Below, in pieces: positions 35,589 through 47,342 of a DNA stretch of 64,000 nucleotides; position 1 is the first letter of the stretch; each line of letters starts with the position of its first letter. A program made the translations under genes and the position numbers. Below the pieces are notes generated by a model that was not told the DNA's origin, did not search any database, and was given only the letters and a program-made list of their open reading frames with translations. Source of the DNA: Cryptomeria japonica (taxonomy: Eukaryota; Streptophyta; Pinopsida; Cupressales; Cupressaceae); contig NC_081409.1 of assembly GCF_030272615.1 (NCBI RefSeq), forward strand, positions 616,951,755 through 617,015,754. The letters run 5' to 3'.

Positions 35589-37620
35589 ATGTACTTCAAG
35601 ATAAGGATGAGGCCAACCAGGTGTTCATTTCATTTGGTGGTCTTACGTTGTTGTCATTGGCAGGTGCAATTCCTCTTTCTATTACTATATTGGCATGTGA
35701 AGATGGTGGGCATACAACTATTGACAAGTTTCCTAGTGTAACATTATCAAGAACTTTGATTTAGCTGGTTGACTGTTGTGGTATTGTTGGTGGCATGTTT
35801 ACAATTAGTGGAGTGGCTGATTTTTTAGACGTTTTTGATATGTGGCTATATCCCAACCTTGGTGTTTTCGGTTGTCTATAGGTAAGATGGGTTCTATGAT
35901 GCCTTGAGCATTTAGTCCCAATCATTTTGTTCCATTATAGTGATGTTTTTGTAACATTGTGAATCCATTCCCATATAGGTCTAAGGGAAGTTTGATAACA
36001 TGGTAGTCTTCTTCGTCCTTGTATAGCAAAGCATTCATGTCTTCTTCTAGGGATTCATCTTGTATGTTTCCCCATCTAACAAATGAGCAAGAGTCTGAAT
36101 ATTTGACAATATCTTTTCCCTTATCTTGCTTGGTGATAGTAGATGAGGGTCGCCCAAAAGTTCTAGGTGATAGAGATACAAGTCTTGTTGATGATGATCC
36201 AACAATAGAGTATTCCCCACACCCTTCATCCTTGATTTGCAATGGAGGTGCAGTAGGAATATATGTTTTAGAATTTCATGCCTTTGATGGTGCTATAGAT
36301 CCCAACTGTGGAATGATTGTAGATTCTTGATTGATGGGGACTTGATTGTCTATACTTGCTCTTAAGTGGTTGCAGTGCTGAAAAAGATAGAGGTCTCCCT
36401 GTACTGTTATTTCAATTCCATTAAATAGAAACTTGATGCATTGATGAAATGTGGAGGGTACACCCTACATGGCATGTATCCATGGACAACCCAATAGCAT
36501 ATTGTATCCTAGTTCTTTGTCTAATACTTGGAACATAACATTAGTAGTAACAAGTCCAACTTATACTGGCAGCGTGACCACCCCTTTTGAAGGACGTTCT
36601 TCATCTTCATATGCATTTATGTTGATCTTCTTTGTAGGGTCTATGTGAAACTGAGATTAACCTAGTACTTGAAGCAATTTGAGGGTGCATATATTCATCC
36701 CTGCTCCTCCATCAACCAACACTCTTCTAATACTTTTCTTATGAATGTATGCTACCAGATGTAAAGATCATTGTGCATGATTATGTCTGTAGGGACATCC
36801 CTTTCTATAAAAGCAACTCGAGATGAAGCAGCTAAATTTCCCACCATTCCTTGAAATCTAAACATCCGTATTTCTTGGGACAAGTAAATCTTGGAGTGCC
36901 TTGTCTCACAGGGGCTTCACTAAATAGGCAATGTTATATCACGTGCATTCATATTGGGGGGTTTAATATCCCAAATATGAGGGTGCAATATATTGCCTAT
37001 TGGTGAAAATAGGGAGGTTTTTAATTCCAGTTATTAAAAAACACAATATTTTGTGAAAATGGGGGGGCTTTAAATTTGGGCTAAGTATTGGGAGGGGGTG
37101 ACAAAAAGGAGTTTAGGAAAATATATTTTGAAAATAGGGGGATTATTTAGTATGACATGAATGCACACACTATAACCCAGGCTCACTAAGTGAAGCCCCC
37201 GTGCCTTGTCTAATATTTTCTTATGACTTGGTGATATTCAAAGTAATTCAAAGAGCGAGATCTGTGCTGGAGTTTTCTTCAATTGATCAACAACATTAAA
37301 GTTGTTTTCTTGATGAGGTGCATGAGAAGGTACTCCCCATAGTGTAACCTTTGATCTATGTGTTACAACAACACAATCTCGATTCCTAGGATTGACAGTG
37401 ATAGTAGCTAATACTGCATCCCCTACACTAAGTGTATTGATCGTATAATCATAAGCAACCTTTGTGTAATTGGCCGTGTTGTCTCGCGTTCTTGAACTAG
37501 AAGCTTGATTATGATTATGCTTAACAAATGGATCCTTGTAGATGATGTGAGCTTGATCTGTAGATCCTTTGTTGGTATCAACTGTGACACCCCCTTGGTC
37601 TATGAGATCTTGAATGAGGT
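35589..37620 (-). pseudogene. Protease and linker of the second Tat element
   Basis: Coding remnants from the zinc knuckle downward align with 19346-20512 of the complete element. The catalytic motif VLVDGGAGMNICTL lies at about 36695-36740 and keeps the Asp that the other copy has lost. LLGCPWIHAM follows at about 36470-36500. The linker remnant (36242-35922) ends with LPLDLYGNGFTMLQ, matching the G-patch-like region of the other copy. In-frame stops are frequent, and the 294-bp MITE at 36907-37200 interrupts the frame within the coding for KILDKALQD. Between 35590 and 35920 little coding similarity remains. Confidence 0.8.
36907..37200. mobile_element. MITE with 11-bp target-site duplication
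   Basis: The 294-bp insert is flanked by GTGCCTTGTCT at 36896-36906 and 37201-37211. Its ends are inverted: the left begins CACAGGGGCTTCACT, the complement of the right begins GGGGGCTTCACT. Further inside, TTATA and GTGCATTCAT occur in inverted positions on both sides. Removing the insert and one duplication restores the protease reading frame. The length of the duplication (9-11 bp) suggests a Mutator-like non-autonomous element. It has no coding capacity. The middle is rich in G runs. Confidence 0.8.
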
Positions 37621-39510
37621 GTTTTATCTTATAACAACTAGATGTCTTGTGACCTTTTGATCGATGGTACTCACAAAAGTCATTGTCATTCCACCATGCT
37701 AGTTTGAATGGACCTGGTTCATACTATCGTACCTCTAGTAATTTTATTACAATGGTTTGCACAAGATTATTTAATGCAGATTCAATTGGTTCTCCCAATG
37801 GTGTGAAATTTTCTTTTTGGTGCATTATTCCTTGGAGGTCTAAAACCATTGGGTTGTACTACATTTGTGTTGGTAGGTGTTGCATTATTGACTTGTGATC
37901 AATTCTCATTCAGGGGAAGACAACTTGTTGGTCCTTGCAGTGATAATGTTGGTTGAGCTCTATGTACCACACAAGCATCTACCACTACATCATTTCTTAC
38001 ATTCTTGTTTCTAGACCAAAATTTAGGCTTGTCTACACTTGTTGTGTTGGTCGTACCACTTTCCTTGTTGTTTTTAAGGATGCCTTGATCTAGCAATCCT
38101 TTCTCACATTTTAACCCTTTTTCAGTGATCTCCTTGAAAGTGCTCAAACATTGCATTTGTAAAGGATATTTTACTTGAGGTATGAGGTTTTCACTAAAAA
38201 TATCTACTTGCTGTGTTTCTGGTATATGACTTGGATACCAATGGTATAGAGATCTCCATCTTTGCAAAAATATAGCAAAGGTCTCACTTTCTTTTTGCTT
38301 TGTGGAACACAAGTCTATAAGGGTTACCGGGTTGTCAATATTGTGAGAGAAGTTTGTAATAAACAATTCTGCTAGCTCTCCCCATGAAGTAAAATATGTC
38401 AGCAGATGTGAAAACCACTCTAATGTAGACCCTCCAAGATTCTTGGGAAAGAGTCATAAAAGGTATGTCTCCTCATGTGCTATTTCAATGCAGGATGTGA
38501 AAAATTCTCTGATATGATCTCTTGGATCACCCTTTCCTCTATATTTGTCAAACTTTGGTGTTTCAAAATGAGGAGGAAAGGGTGGCATGTATAATAACCT
38601 ATCAAAAGGATAAGGTCTGAGACCCTCCACGCTGTAACTCTTTTTATCTTTGGTTGACTGCACTGTTACCATTTGCTTTTGTAGATTCTCTACTTGCTGG
38701 GCCAAAATATTTGTTTGGGTCAAAGGTGTACTTACCCTGTAGGTACTTCCCACAAAAGGACTGGTGTTTGAATATCTTGGAGCTTATTGGAATGTTGACT
38801 GAACATACAACCGTGTGTTGTGAATTCCACTAGGTGGTGTGAAATATGCAAATTGCTCACTAACATTCGGCCAACTTGAGATATTGATCCTTACTGATCC
38901 TTGATTCACATTTTGACCACTGTAGGTAGATCCCATGACAATTGATACTGTAGGTTGAGATTCACTTGTAGAAATGGTATTCTAAGCTATTGTTGTTGCA
39001 GCTCGGGTCGAAGCATTCAACATGCTTGACATTGGTTGGGATGTAACACTTGGTGTAGTTTGAGGTGTGACACTAGTGTTTGAAGATGAAACCATTGATT
39101 GAGCTAAAGTGTTTGCAACGTGGGTTGTTGCTACTTGAATATGTACAACACTAGGTGCTTGAGTTACATTTTGGGTGAATGTTACTCTTGGAAGCAAAAT
39201 TGTTGAAATTTCCACATCTGTAGGCAACTTGGCCCCGTTTTGAACTAAAATGCAAGATATCAATCTCTATCATTATTGATGAGTGCGTTGAGAACCATGA
39301 GAAGTGTTGGGCTACCTTCAATTCCTCTCGCATCATATTATGTTGGATTTCACCTATGGAAGGCATTATGTTAGTGTTTGTTGGTAATGTTGTAGGTCTC
39401 CTACCTTGTGGTTGTTGATATGTGGATAGATCCATATTCCAAGTGGGATTGACCAAGGGGTCGTTGTTTGGATCCATCTTAGCTTTTTGTGATCTAGTTA
39501 ATGGCATCAA
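37621..39510 (-). pseudogene. Gag of the second Tat element
   Basis: A start at 39510 or 39507 gives an N-terminus with TRSQKAKMDPNND, comparable to the TRSQSRQ of the complete element. The frame is then broken, with a Thr/Ser/Val-rich stretch (39263-38982). The capsid region is clear: RPYPFDRLLYMPPFPPHFE and KYRGKGDPRDHIREF (38753-38454), then FAIFLQRWRSLYHW and PKFWSRNKNVRNDVVVDA (38366-37899). The CHHC zinc knuckle CEYHRSKGHKTSSC lies at about 37640-37680. Stops at 38454 and 37899 and frame changes mark it as a relic. Confidence 0.85.
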
Positions 39511-42250
39511 TGTAGCTCCAAAGTGATCTTGACTCTCTATGACTCACTATGACTCTCTAAAATGCAAATGGTATACTAAGACGAACACAAAACTTATGGG
39601 AGAGATAACTATGTATTTAATATAAAAATGATGACACTCTAATGATGACTCTGACGAGGAATTGGGCTATCTTCCATAAGTTTTTCAAGAATTTATCAAA
39701 ATTCTTCTTGTTCTCTTTGTTGCTTGATTTCTTTTTCTAGTTTTATATCAAGACGGACAAATTTTTGGATTTCATCATCTATAACAACTTTGAATTCCTC
39801 GTATTGGGGAAGGTCAATTCTCACTTCCCAAGCAAGATTATCCAAACCATCAATTATTTCTAATTGATCATTGTCTGGCCCAAGATTGGGTTGTTCAAAT
39901 GGGAAATCACCATCGCCTTTTAAACCCATGGAAATGATATGTTCTTAGGACTTCTATTGAGTGATGAACCAAAATACGGATTATGCAAGGGTTAATCGTG
40001 AAACTAAGATGGTAGATGTGGATTCTAATGCAACCTAATGTGATATGCACAACCAAAGTGGGTCCTAAGATGAACTTAGACGATGATAATGCAATGACTA
40101 AATGGATGGAAGTTTGACAAAGGTTAAAACTATTTCTACGTGAAGTGAGGACTTGTGCAAGGAGTTTGTGCAATATGAGGAAACTAAATGCCTAGGACCT
40201 AAGATCACAAAAGGTATTATATTCTCCATATCTTTAAGGTGGAAACTTTGTTGATCTTGTTGATTGTGGATACTTGGAGTTTTCTTCAAATTTTGAGATT
40301 TTTGTTGATGGTTTTGACAAAACTTGGTTGATAATCCACTTTTTTTTTGGTAATGTTTTAAAAATATTTGACCTTGTAGCAAAGTCACATCAACAAAGCA
40401 AGAAAACCAATCTAACATAAAGAGAGTACTGTTCAAAGGATTTTTTCAAACCCCTATGAATGTTGGAATCTTTTTCAAGACCCCATTTTGTTTTTGATAA
40501 ATTTTGGTCATTTGATCATACAACAGTCAGACTCCACTGAGGTCAAAAAGTCATGAATAATATCATACCCCACATCTTGATACTCCGTAAGCTCAAACAA
40601 TGTTGTCACACCCTAAGGTGTGCCCATTTTTTTACCTGTCTTAAAATTAAACAAAAGAGGATCGCTCCTGAATTGGCTTGTTATCCTGGGAGATATATGG
40701 TGAGTGTCTTGGGGGCAGATTCTTCCCCACCCTTGCACTATGATGCTATAAGTGTCTGGTTACTGACTCAGATTGGCCTCTTATTTTCTAAAGATATTAA
40801 TCAAGGTTTCGTTTAAGTGGTCATAATCAACAACAGTTTCTAGTCCGTTAAGGAGGCCTCTCAGTCTGTAGAGGTTACACTCTACAAGTTTTCTCGTAAC
40901 ATATAGGCACTGAGGGAGGAATGACGCCGTTATGACAACATGTAACACTTGTTGCTTACAATTTTCATTGCAAAAACATTTATTTGTAGTGGCTTGGATT
41001 ACTTGGCATTAACGGTTGTCACTTAGGTTGTTTCCTCTCACTTGGCCTTATGGGTTACTTGGGATGCAGGCCTCCTAAGGGCTTTATCCTATTGCAAACA
41101 TTGACAGAAAGCATGAAAGGTGGGTCTAGATTTTTGGTCACCCAGTTAAGGGGAGAGAATATGCCTATCACCTTGGAAACATGAAAAAAAAGAAAGTTCT
41201 TTTTATCCTTTCATTGAAATTTTTTCTAATCTATTTGGAGATGTTGGTACAACAAGCATGATGTTCATTTTAGCCAATAAATCAATGACAGGATAAATGA
41301 AAGAAGATTTGTGTTGTTCTCTTTAAAGAGCACCAAAGTAAGTGTGTGCTAATCTAGGTCCAACTATCCTTGCAAAAATCCATGAAAATGTTAGCACATT
41401 GTGGGCTCACAAGCCTAATTTCTTCCTTTGGTTACAAATTTTTTCTCGCTATCTGTCAATGATCTGTTAGAAAACAAAATAGTAAAATGATTAGAATATC
41501 AAAGAAAATGACATAACAAAAAAGTTTTAACAACATTCAATGAATGTGAATCAATATGAAATTGATTGCGAATTCCTGTCAGATCAAATGTGGCTTTATA
41601 TCTGAGCGAATGAAACTCTCTGTCTGATCGAATGTGTAGCAAGATTTGGTCGCATGCGAATTATTCTGAAATAGAAATAAAAGACAGAAGAGGAACCTGC
41701 AAAAAAATAAGGGATTAACTAAGAATGGCATTGCCCATTACTTCAATTTCGTCAAACACGTTATAATTCATCAAGTATTTGTTCATAATGGAATAGCATC
41801 GGGCTATAGCAATTTCGTCCTCTAGGTTTTGGATCTTTTTATCTACTTTGAGTATTTTTTATTGATAGGCCCTCTATTGTCTTATATTTTTTGACTTTCT
41901 TCTTGCACCTGAGATTTTGAATCTCACCTTCCTTGCCATGAGATCATATGCATTTCACACATAAAATAAAAGTTTCCAGATTTAGAAAAATAATTGTTGG
42001 TTAGCAACGAAAACGGATGAGAAATAAAAACGACAAGTTAAATTAAGAATGTAGTTAATCCTAGTGAATTCGAATCACTGTGTATGTGAATGCACATCAA
42101 CATGTACATGAATATGAATTTCTATCATCTCAAATGTGGTGTGATGTGAGAAAATATGAATTTATGCATTCGAATGCATAGCTTTTCCTGTGTCCGTACA
42201 TAATCCTGCAAAAAACACAAAAATCATATGAAAAAGTTAAATGTTGTTAT
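39511..42250 (-). other. 5' leader of the second Tat element
   Basis: About 2.7 kb without a credible gene, the same length as the leader of the complete element. The stretch 40560-41450 is clearly homologous, in inverted orientation, to 62400-63200, including the segments around GGTCACCCAGTTAAGGGGAG and CTATTTGGAGATGTTG. Confidence 0.7.
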
Positions 42251-42269
42251 GTTCACATCAAGTTCACCA
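42251..42269 (-). promoter_or_regulatory. Decayed tRNA-Trp primer-binding site
   Basis: The plus strand reads GTTCACATCAAGTTCACCA, matching the tRNA-Trp 3' end seen at 24632-24651 except for G-to-A changes and one further mismatch at its left end. It lies directly beside the LTR end at 42271, as expected. Confidence 0.75.
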
Positions 42270-42270
42270 T

Positions 42271-43402
42271 TGTTTCTAGGGATAAATTCAGTCATCTAGA
42301 TAATTAGATTATAAGAGCGAATCACAACTCTAGTCTAATTATAAATACTCCTAAATGACAATGAAATAATGCTAAATCAATTGAATAATGAATTAAATCT
42401 AATTAAACTCCCTCAATTGATGTAACAAGGCTTCCATTGCTTTTCTCTGAATTGTGTATGTAGGTGGCTCTCAAGTGTTGCACTGGGATTTCCTACATGA
42501 GATAGACAATTGATTTGAAGATTATAATTCTGTGATTCTAGATTAAAATTGGGAAATGAGGTTGTATTTATATATTTTCAGGCAAGCTGGGGTGATAAAT
42601 TGAACTGAAGTGTTGATTGATAGATCACTATTTTGATTGACCAGTTAAGTAAATTGATTGATTTGTTAACAAGATAGATTGATTTGTTAACTCATTTGAT
42701 TGATCAATTAAGTGAATTGATTGATTTGTTAACATGATAGATTGATTTTTTAACTCATTTGATTGATCAATGGATTGAATAGATTAGGGAGATGACTGAA
42801 TAGATTAGCCAGTTGACTAGATTGATTGAGAAGAAGATTGAATTGATCGATTAGTCAGAAAAGGGGATTTGGAGTGAACAGGGGAGATTGGAGAGCTAAC
42901 TGATTTGATCAATCAGTTAAGGTTTTCAACTTGTGTTGTAGGAGATTGAATTGAAATTCATTTTCATTTTGATTTGAATTTGAATTTAGATTTTCGAATG
43001 TTGAAATGCACATGAGATTTATTGAAATTTAGATTAGGTGAAATGTGAATTTGGGAAAATGAAATTTTAGATGCAATTATTTGAAATTTGAATTTGGGGA
43101 ATTGGAAGAATTAAGTTAATTAATTAAATAATTTAAATGAAATTATTTCATCATTGGAAATGAGATTAATTAAATAATAAAGATTATTTAACTAAAGAAT
43201 AAATCATAATTAATTAAATAATTAATATTTGAGAAAGGGCTAAATGATTAATTGATTAGGAAATAGAAACAAAATGATTAGTAGTGTTGAAGGGTGATGA
43301 TTGAGTTAATTTAGAAGAATATTTAGCTTAATTAAACAATTACTTAATTAATTAGGATAAATAATTAGTGTATGATTAATAAGACATTTTTAAGTGTCTA
43401 CA
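42271..43402 (-). repeat. 5' LTR of the second Tat element (1,132 bp)
   Basis: On the minus strand it starts TGTAGACACTTAAAAATG at 43402 and ends CCTAGAAACA at 42271, giving TG...CA ends. Its outer part (42940-43400) is rich in TTAATTAAAT-type sequence, like the LTR of the complete element. The partner LTR is not in the window. Confidence 0.75.
42652..42780. repeat. 63-bp tandem repeat rich in GATTGAT
   Basis: A unit starting AATTGATTGATTTGTTAAC occurs at 42652 and 42715 within the LTR of the second Tat element. Neighbouring sequence (42600-42900) is also built from GATTGAT/GATCAAT words. Confidence 0.8.
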
Positions 43403-43464
43403 TAAACTATTCACAGGTGGGTTAAAACTTAGTGAATTTCATGGGTTGAATAATTGGGCTTGTT

Positions 43465-43595
<131 letters not shown>

Positions 43596-43639
43596 GTTTT
43601 CTTGTTTTCCAATTTCTTTGCATCTCCTTTTAACACATG

Positions 43640-45010
43640 GACTTGGTGGATAACATAAAGCCTTTTCTAGGCATCTCTTTAGTGATAACTATGGCACACA
43701 ACAAATTTTTGATGATGCCTTTCATTGAGGAAGAAATCAAAGTGGATACTTTTGGGCTTCACCTAGACAAATCACCTTGCACTGATGGTTTCTTGACACT
43801 TTCTTCCAAAATTGTTGGTTCTTCTTGGGTTGAGAGGTTGGGGAAAAGGCGAAATAGTTTAGGATTATGAATGATTTTGTTAAAGAGATCAATAATACAA
43901 CAATACCTGTCATTACCAAGATGGAAGAATACAACTCCTTTGGAGATTACAGACCCATCTCGCTACAAGCAACACCTTATATAAAATATTTCAATGGCTT
44001 TGGCTAATACATTGAAATCAGTTTTGGGAAAAGTCATCTCAGAGAATTAGAATGGTTTCACTCTATGATGGGATATCACTAACAATATCATCTAGGACAA
44101 TGAGGCCATTCACTCAATCACTAGCAAATCAAAGAAACATGTTGATCAAGTTGAATATAAGAAAAGATTATGACTGGGTAAGTTTGTAATTTTTGCTAAA
44201 AGTTTTGGAAAAACTTGGTTTTTGTAAGGAATGGATGGATAGGATATTCCATTGTATCTCCACAATCTGTCCCTCACTACATTCAATGGGTTTCTCTTTG
44301 GATTTTTTGTGCCTTACAAAGAACTTCAATAGGGGGATACCCTCTCCCACTTCTTGTAGGTCATTATGGATGAGGCTCTTGCTGGGCTTATTCAGCAGCT
44401 CCATGTTGAAGGTTAATGGGTTGGAGTTCAAATTGCAAGGAATGTAGACACATTAACTCATGTGGAGTTTGTCGATGACACCGCTCTTTTAGGGGAAGTG
44501 AGCCTAAGATAGACAAGAGTGATAAAAGATACCATGAATCTTTTTAGCTCCCATTTGGTCAGGCGATCAACAAAGAAAAGAAATATATACTAAATTTCCA
44601 TTCTTAAAAAACAAGTTAGAGACAAATAACAAGGTTATTAGACTTCTCGATTGTTACACTTTCTTCACATTATCTGAGGATTCCAATTCTAAGGGGGTTG
44701 TGAGAACTCCTCTTCGGGAGGATGTTCTATATGATTGTAGAAAAAGAATCATCTTGGAAGGAAAAATGGTTGTATTTAGTTGACTAAATTACTATGTTAA
44801 AGGTACTCTTATGTGCAATCCTAATCTATTCTTTGTCTTGTCTACACCTAACAAACAAAGCCATGTCGAAGATGGAAGCAATTTTCAAGTGTTTCTTGTG
44901 GGAAGGCTTGAATGAAGCCCACTGCATCCCTTTAGTTAATTGGGATCAAGTTTGTAGTGGGAAGTCTGAGGGTGGTGCAGGTGGGAAGTATGCTACATGC
45001 AAGTAATAGG
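43640..45010 (+). pseudogene. Decayed LINE reverse transcriptase fragment
   Basis: Pieces of an L1-like reverse transcriptase appear in changing frames: FGLHLDKSPCTDGF (about 43760, where the family has PGPDGF), LKVLEKLGFCKEWMDRI (44195-44245), a remnant of the SKGLRQG-PLSPF motif near 44320-44350, EFVDDTALL-like coding at about 44470-44490, and IPLVNWDQVC near 44930. Frameshifts and stops occur every 100-300 bases, so it is much older than the LINE at 45624-53548 and lies on the opposite strand. Neither end nor a target duplication is visible. Weak similarity may extend to about 45230. Confidence 0.75.
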
Positions 45011-45623
45011 AGATTGTTTTATAAATATAATATAGAGAAATTAAATAAAATAAAAACTAGAAACACGCTTGGCAAACTAAGAAAATTCAACTTTTTACTC
45101 TAGAATCAAAGTTGGAAGATGAGATATCATGGTGTTTGTTCCAACAATCAAATATTTGAGCCACAATGTGGCTTTCCTTCCCCCCATCGCTACACCTCAC
45201 AAATGAGAAAATAAAAATGAATCCATTGTTTTAGAAATTTTAAATGTTTTTGAAGTTGTATGGGCAAGAAATGAATTTAAATTTTTTCTTTCGACACATT
45301 GAAAGGGACAACCGTAATTGTCATTAAATCCAATGTTCTTATTCCATTCCTTGAACAAGTGAATGTTGGGATGCTCTTTTGTGGATGCATGATAATATAT
45401 ATGTTATTGTATGAGGTGGTATTTTATATGTAGAATAACTACAAAAAAGAAAGAAAGAAAGATTAACAATAAAACGTACTATAAAATGAAAAAATTATCA
45501 TTAATAATAATAATAAAAAGAACACCATTAAAATAAAGTTTAAACCTGTATTTCCTTCAAAAGTGAATGCGGTTACCTCTCATTCAACAAGTAGATTTCT
45601 CATGCAACAAGTAGATATATGTT

Positions 45624-47342
45624 TTTATTTTTTTCAATAAAATTGGAAGACCACTAATTTTATTAATTATAATATTTATACAATCCTGGTTCAAAGAGCA
45701 CTGGTAGGAAAGAACTAGATAAAGAAAACCTCTGGTCTTGCTCATAAAAATCCCATTGGGAAGATAATATGACCGATTACATTGAAATAGAGAAGTGAAA
45801 ATTTCAAACTAGCCCCAACCCATCCCAAAAAGCCATATAAGCCAATACCAGTTACAAAAATGATACCCAACCCCCCAAAATCTGTGGAGCAGATACAAAA
45901 AATTTCGGAGAAGAAGCGAAGCAAATGATCATCAGGAGTGCAGAAACCAAGTACTAGAACCCTCATCTGGGGGGACAAAGACCAGGAAGCAACCACATTC
46001 TAAATATTCGGAACAACTACCTACAAAGGCTCAACTACTCTCGGAAGAGACATAACTACCTTCATCGAATCAAGAAGGAAATGTATGCCTGAAAAAACAT
46101 TAACAGCCATAGCCAAAGTATCTGGAGAAAGATGATCTTAAAAAGCTACAAGAGAAAACATTGTGTCATCATATATGTAAGAGATCAAACCACCTCTTAA
46201 AAGTGAAAGTAAATCACAATGCCAGCCATTAGATAGTAATTCGGTGCGAGATAAAAAACCACCATAAGGAAAAGCACCAAGCTCAAAATGATAAGCAGAC
46301 GAAGCATTATCCAAATCAGAAGTAGAATAAAAAGAGAGATGAAAGTATGTGTCCAATAATACCCGAACCAAAGAAGCATCCAAGAGCATATCCATACACA
46401 CAGTAATAAAACGAGAAGCAACTTCAGCAAGGAAAATATTAGTGTTCTCCTCCAACCACCGTCAACCCACCACCTTGTGAATAACAAGAGAAAATTTTGA
46501 AGAATGAAGTTTAAACAGCCTATCAAGCTTCTCATTGTCAAAGGCATGAGGATCCTGAAAATCACACTTCTTAATATGCAAAGAAATTCTATAACCAATA
46601 GCCTCCATCACAAAAAAACCACAATGAAAAATAAGACACAAAGCAAAATGTCGCGAGCACATAAAAGAGAAGAGATACATCATTAATAAGTAAGCTTATC
46701 GCACAAGCAGTCAGAGAATGACACAAGTATAACATAAATGATACAAGATTAGAGATCCACACGATCCATATCCCAAACACCATGCCAACAAGCACACACA
46801 GGCCGTCGCTTCTGAGGAAAACAATTAATAGACAATGCCTACAAAAAAGAAATGAGGAGCATCATTAATGAGCAAACATCGCACCCGTAGACAAAGAATG
46901 ATAGGAAATGATGTCAGGTTAGATATTCACATGAGCCATATCCCAATAACCATGCCAACAAGCACACACAAGCCGCCAGATCACAGGGTGATAATCATTA
47001 AACAATTCCAAGTAATAGACGTGCAAGGTGCAACTTCTGAGGACGATAATAATTAAACAATGCCAAGTAATAGAGATATCATGCAAGCATAATAATACAA
47101 AATAAATGATAATGTAAATAAGAAAATAACCCCTCAATCAGTATGATACCCCATGGAACAAATCAACTCAAGAGATAGACACCGGCCAACACATCCCTTG
47201 AAATTATGAACAAACATGCAAATTTAATGAAGTGAAGTAAAGAGGCCAAACAAGCCCCTTACAACATCCCACTAAACTGCATACAATTCCAAGCAAAATG
47301 CAAGGTCGAGGCAAAGCAAAAGAGTAAGACCGAAAGGAAAAC
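45624..47342 (-). other. 3' UTR and A-rich tail of the LINE
   Basis: No frame here resembles a known domain. Two stretches with similar wording (46780-46830 and 46950-47060, around CATGCCAACAAGCACACACA) suggest an internal duplication. The tail at 45624-45640 is A-rich on the coding strand. Confidence 0.65.

Larger units (their letters stand above)
35589..43402 (-). mobile_element. Second Tat element, older and truncated (LTR, leader, gag, protease)
   Basis: The right end is a TG-start LTR (42271-43402) followed on the minus strand by a decayed tRNA-Trp primer site, a leader homologous to that of the complete element, gag and protease. It stops at about 35590, where the CACTA subterminal region begins. 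RT, RNase H, integrase and the 3' LTR are missing and are not found left of the CACTA gene either. Protein similarity to the complete element is clear but far from identical, so it is a different, older subfamily. An MITE sits inside the protease. Confidence 0.85.
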
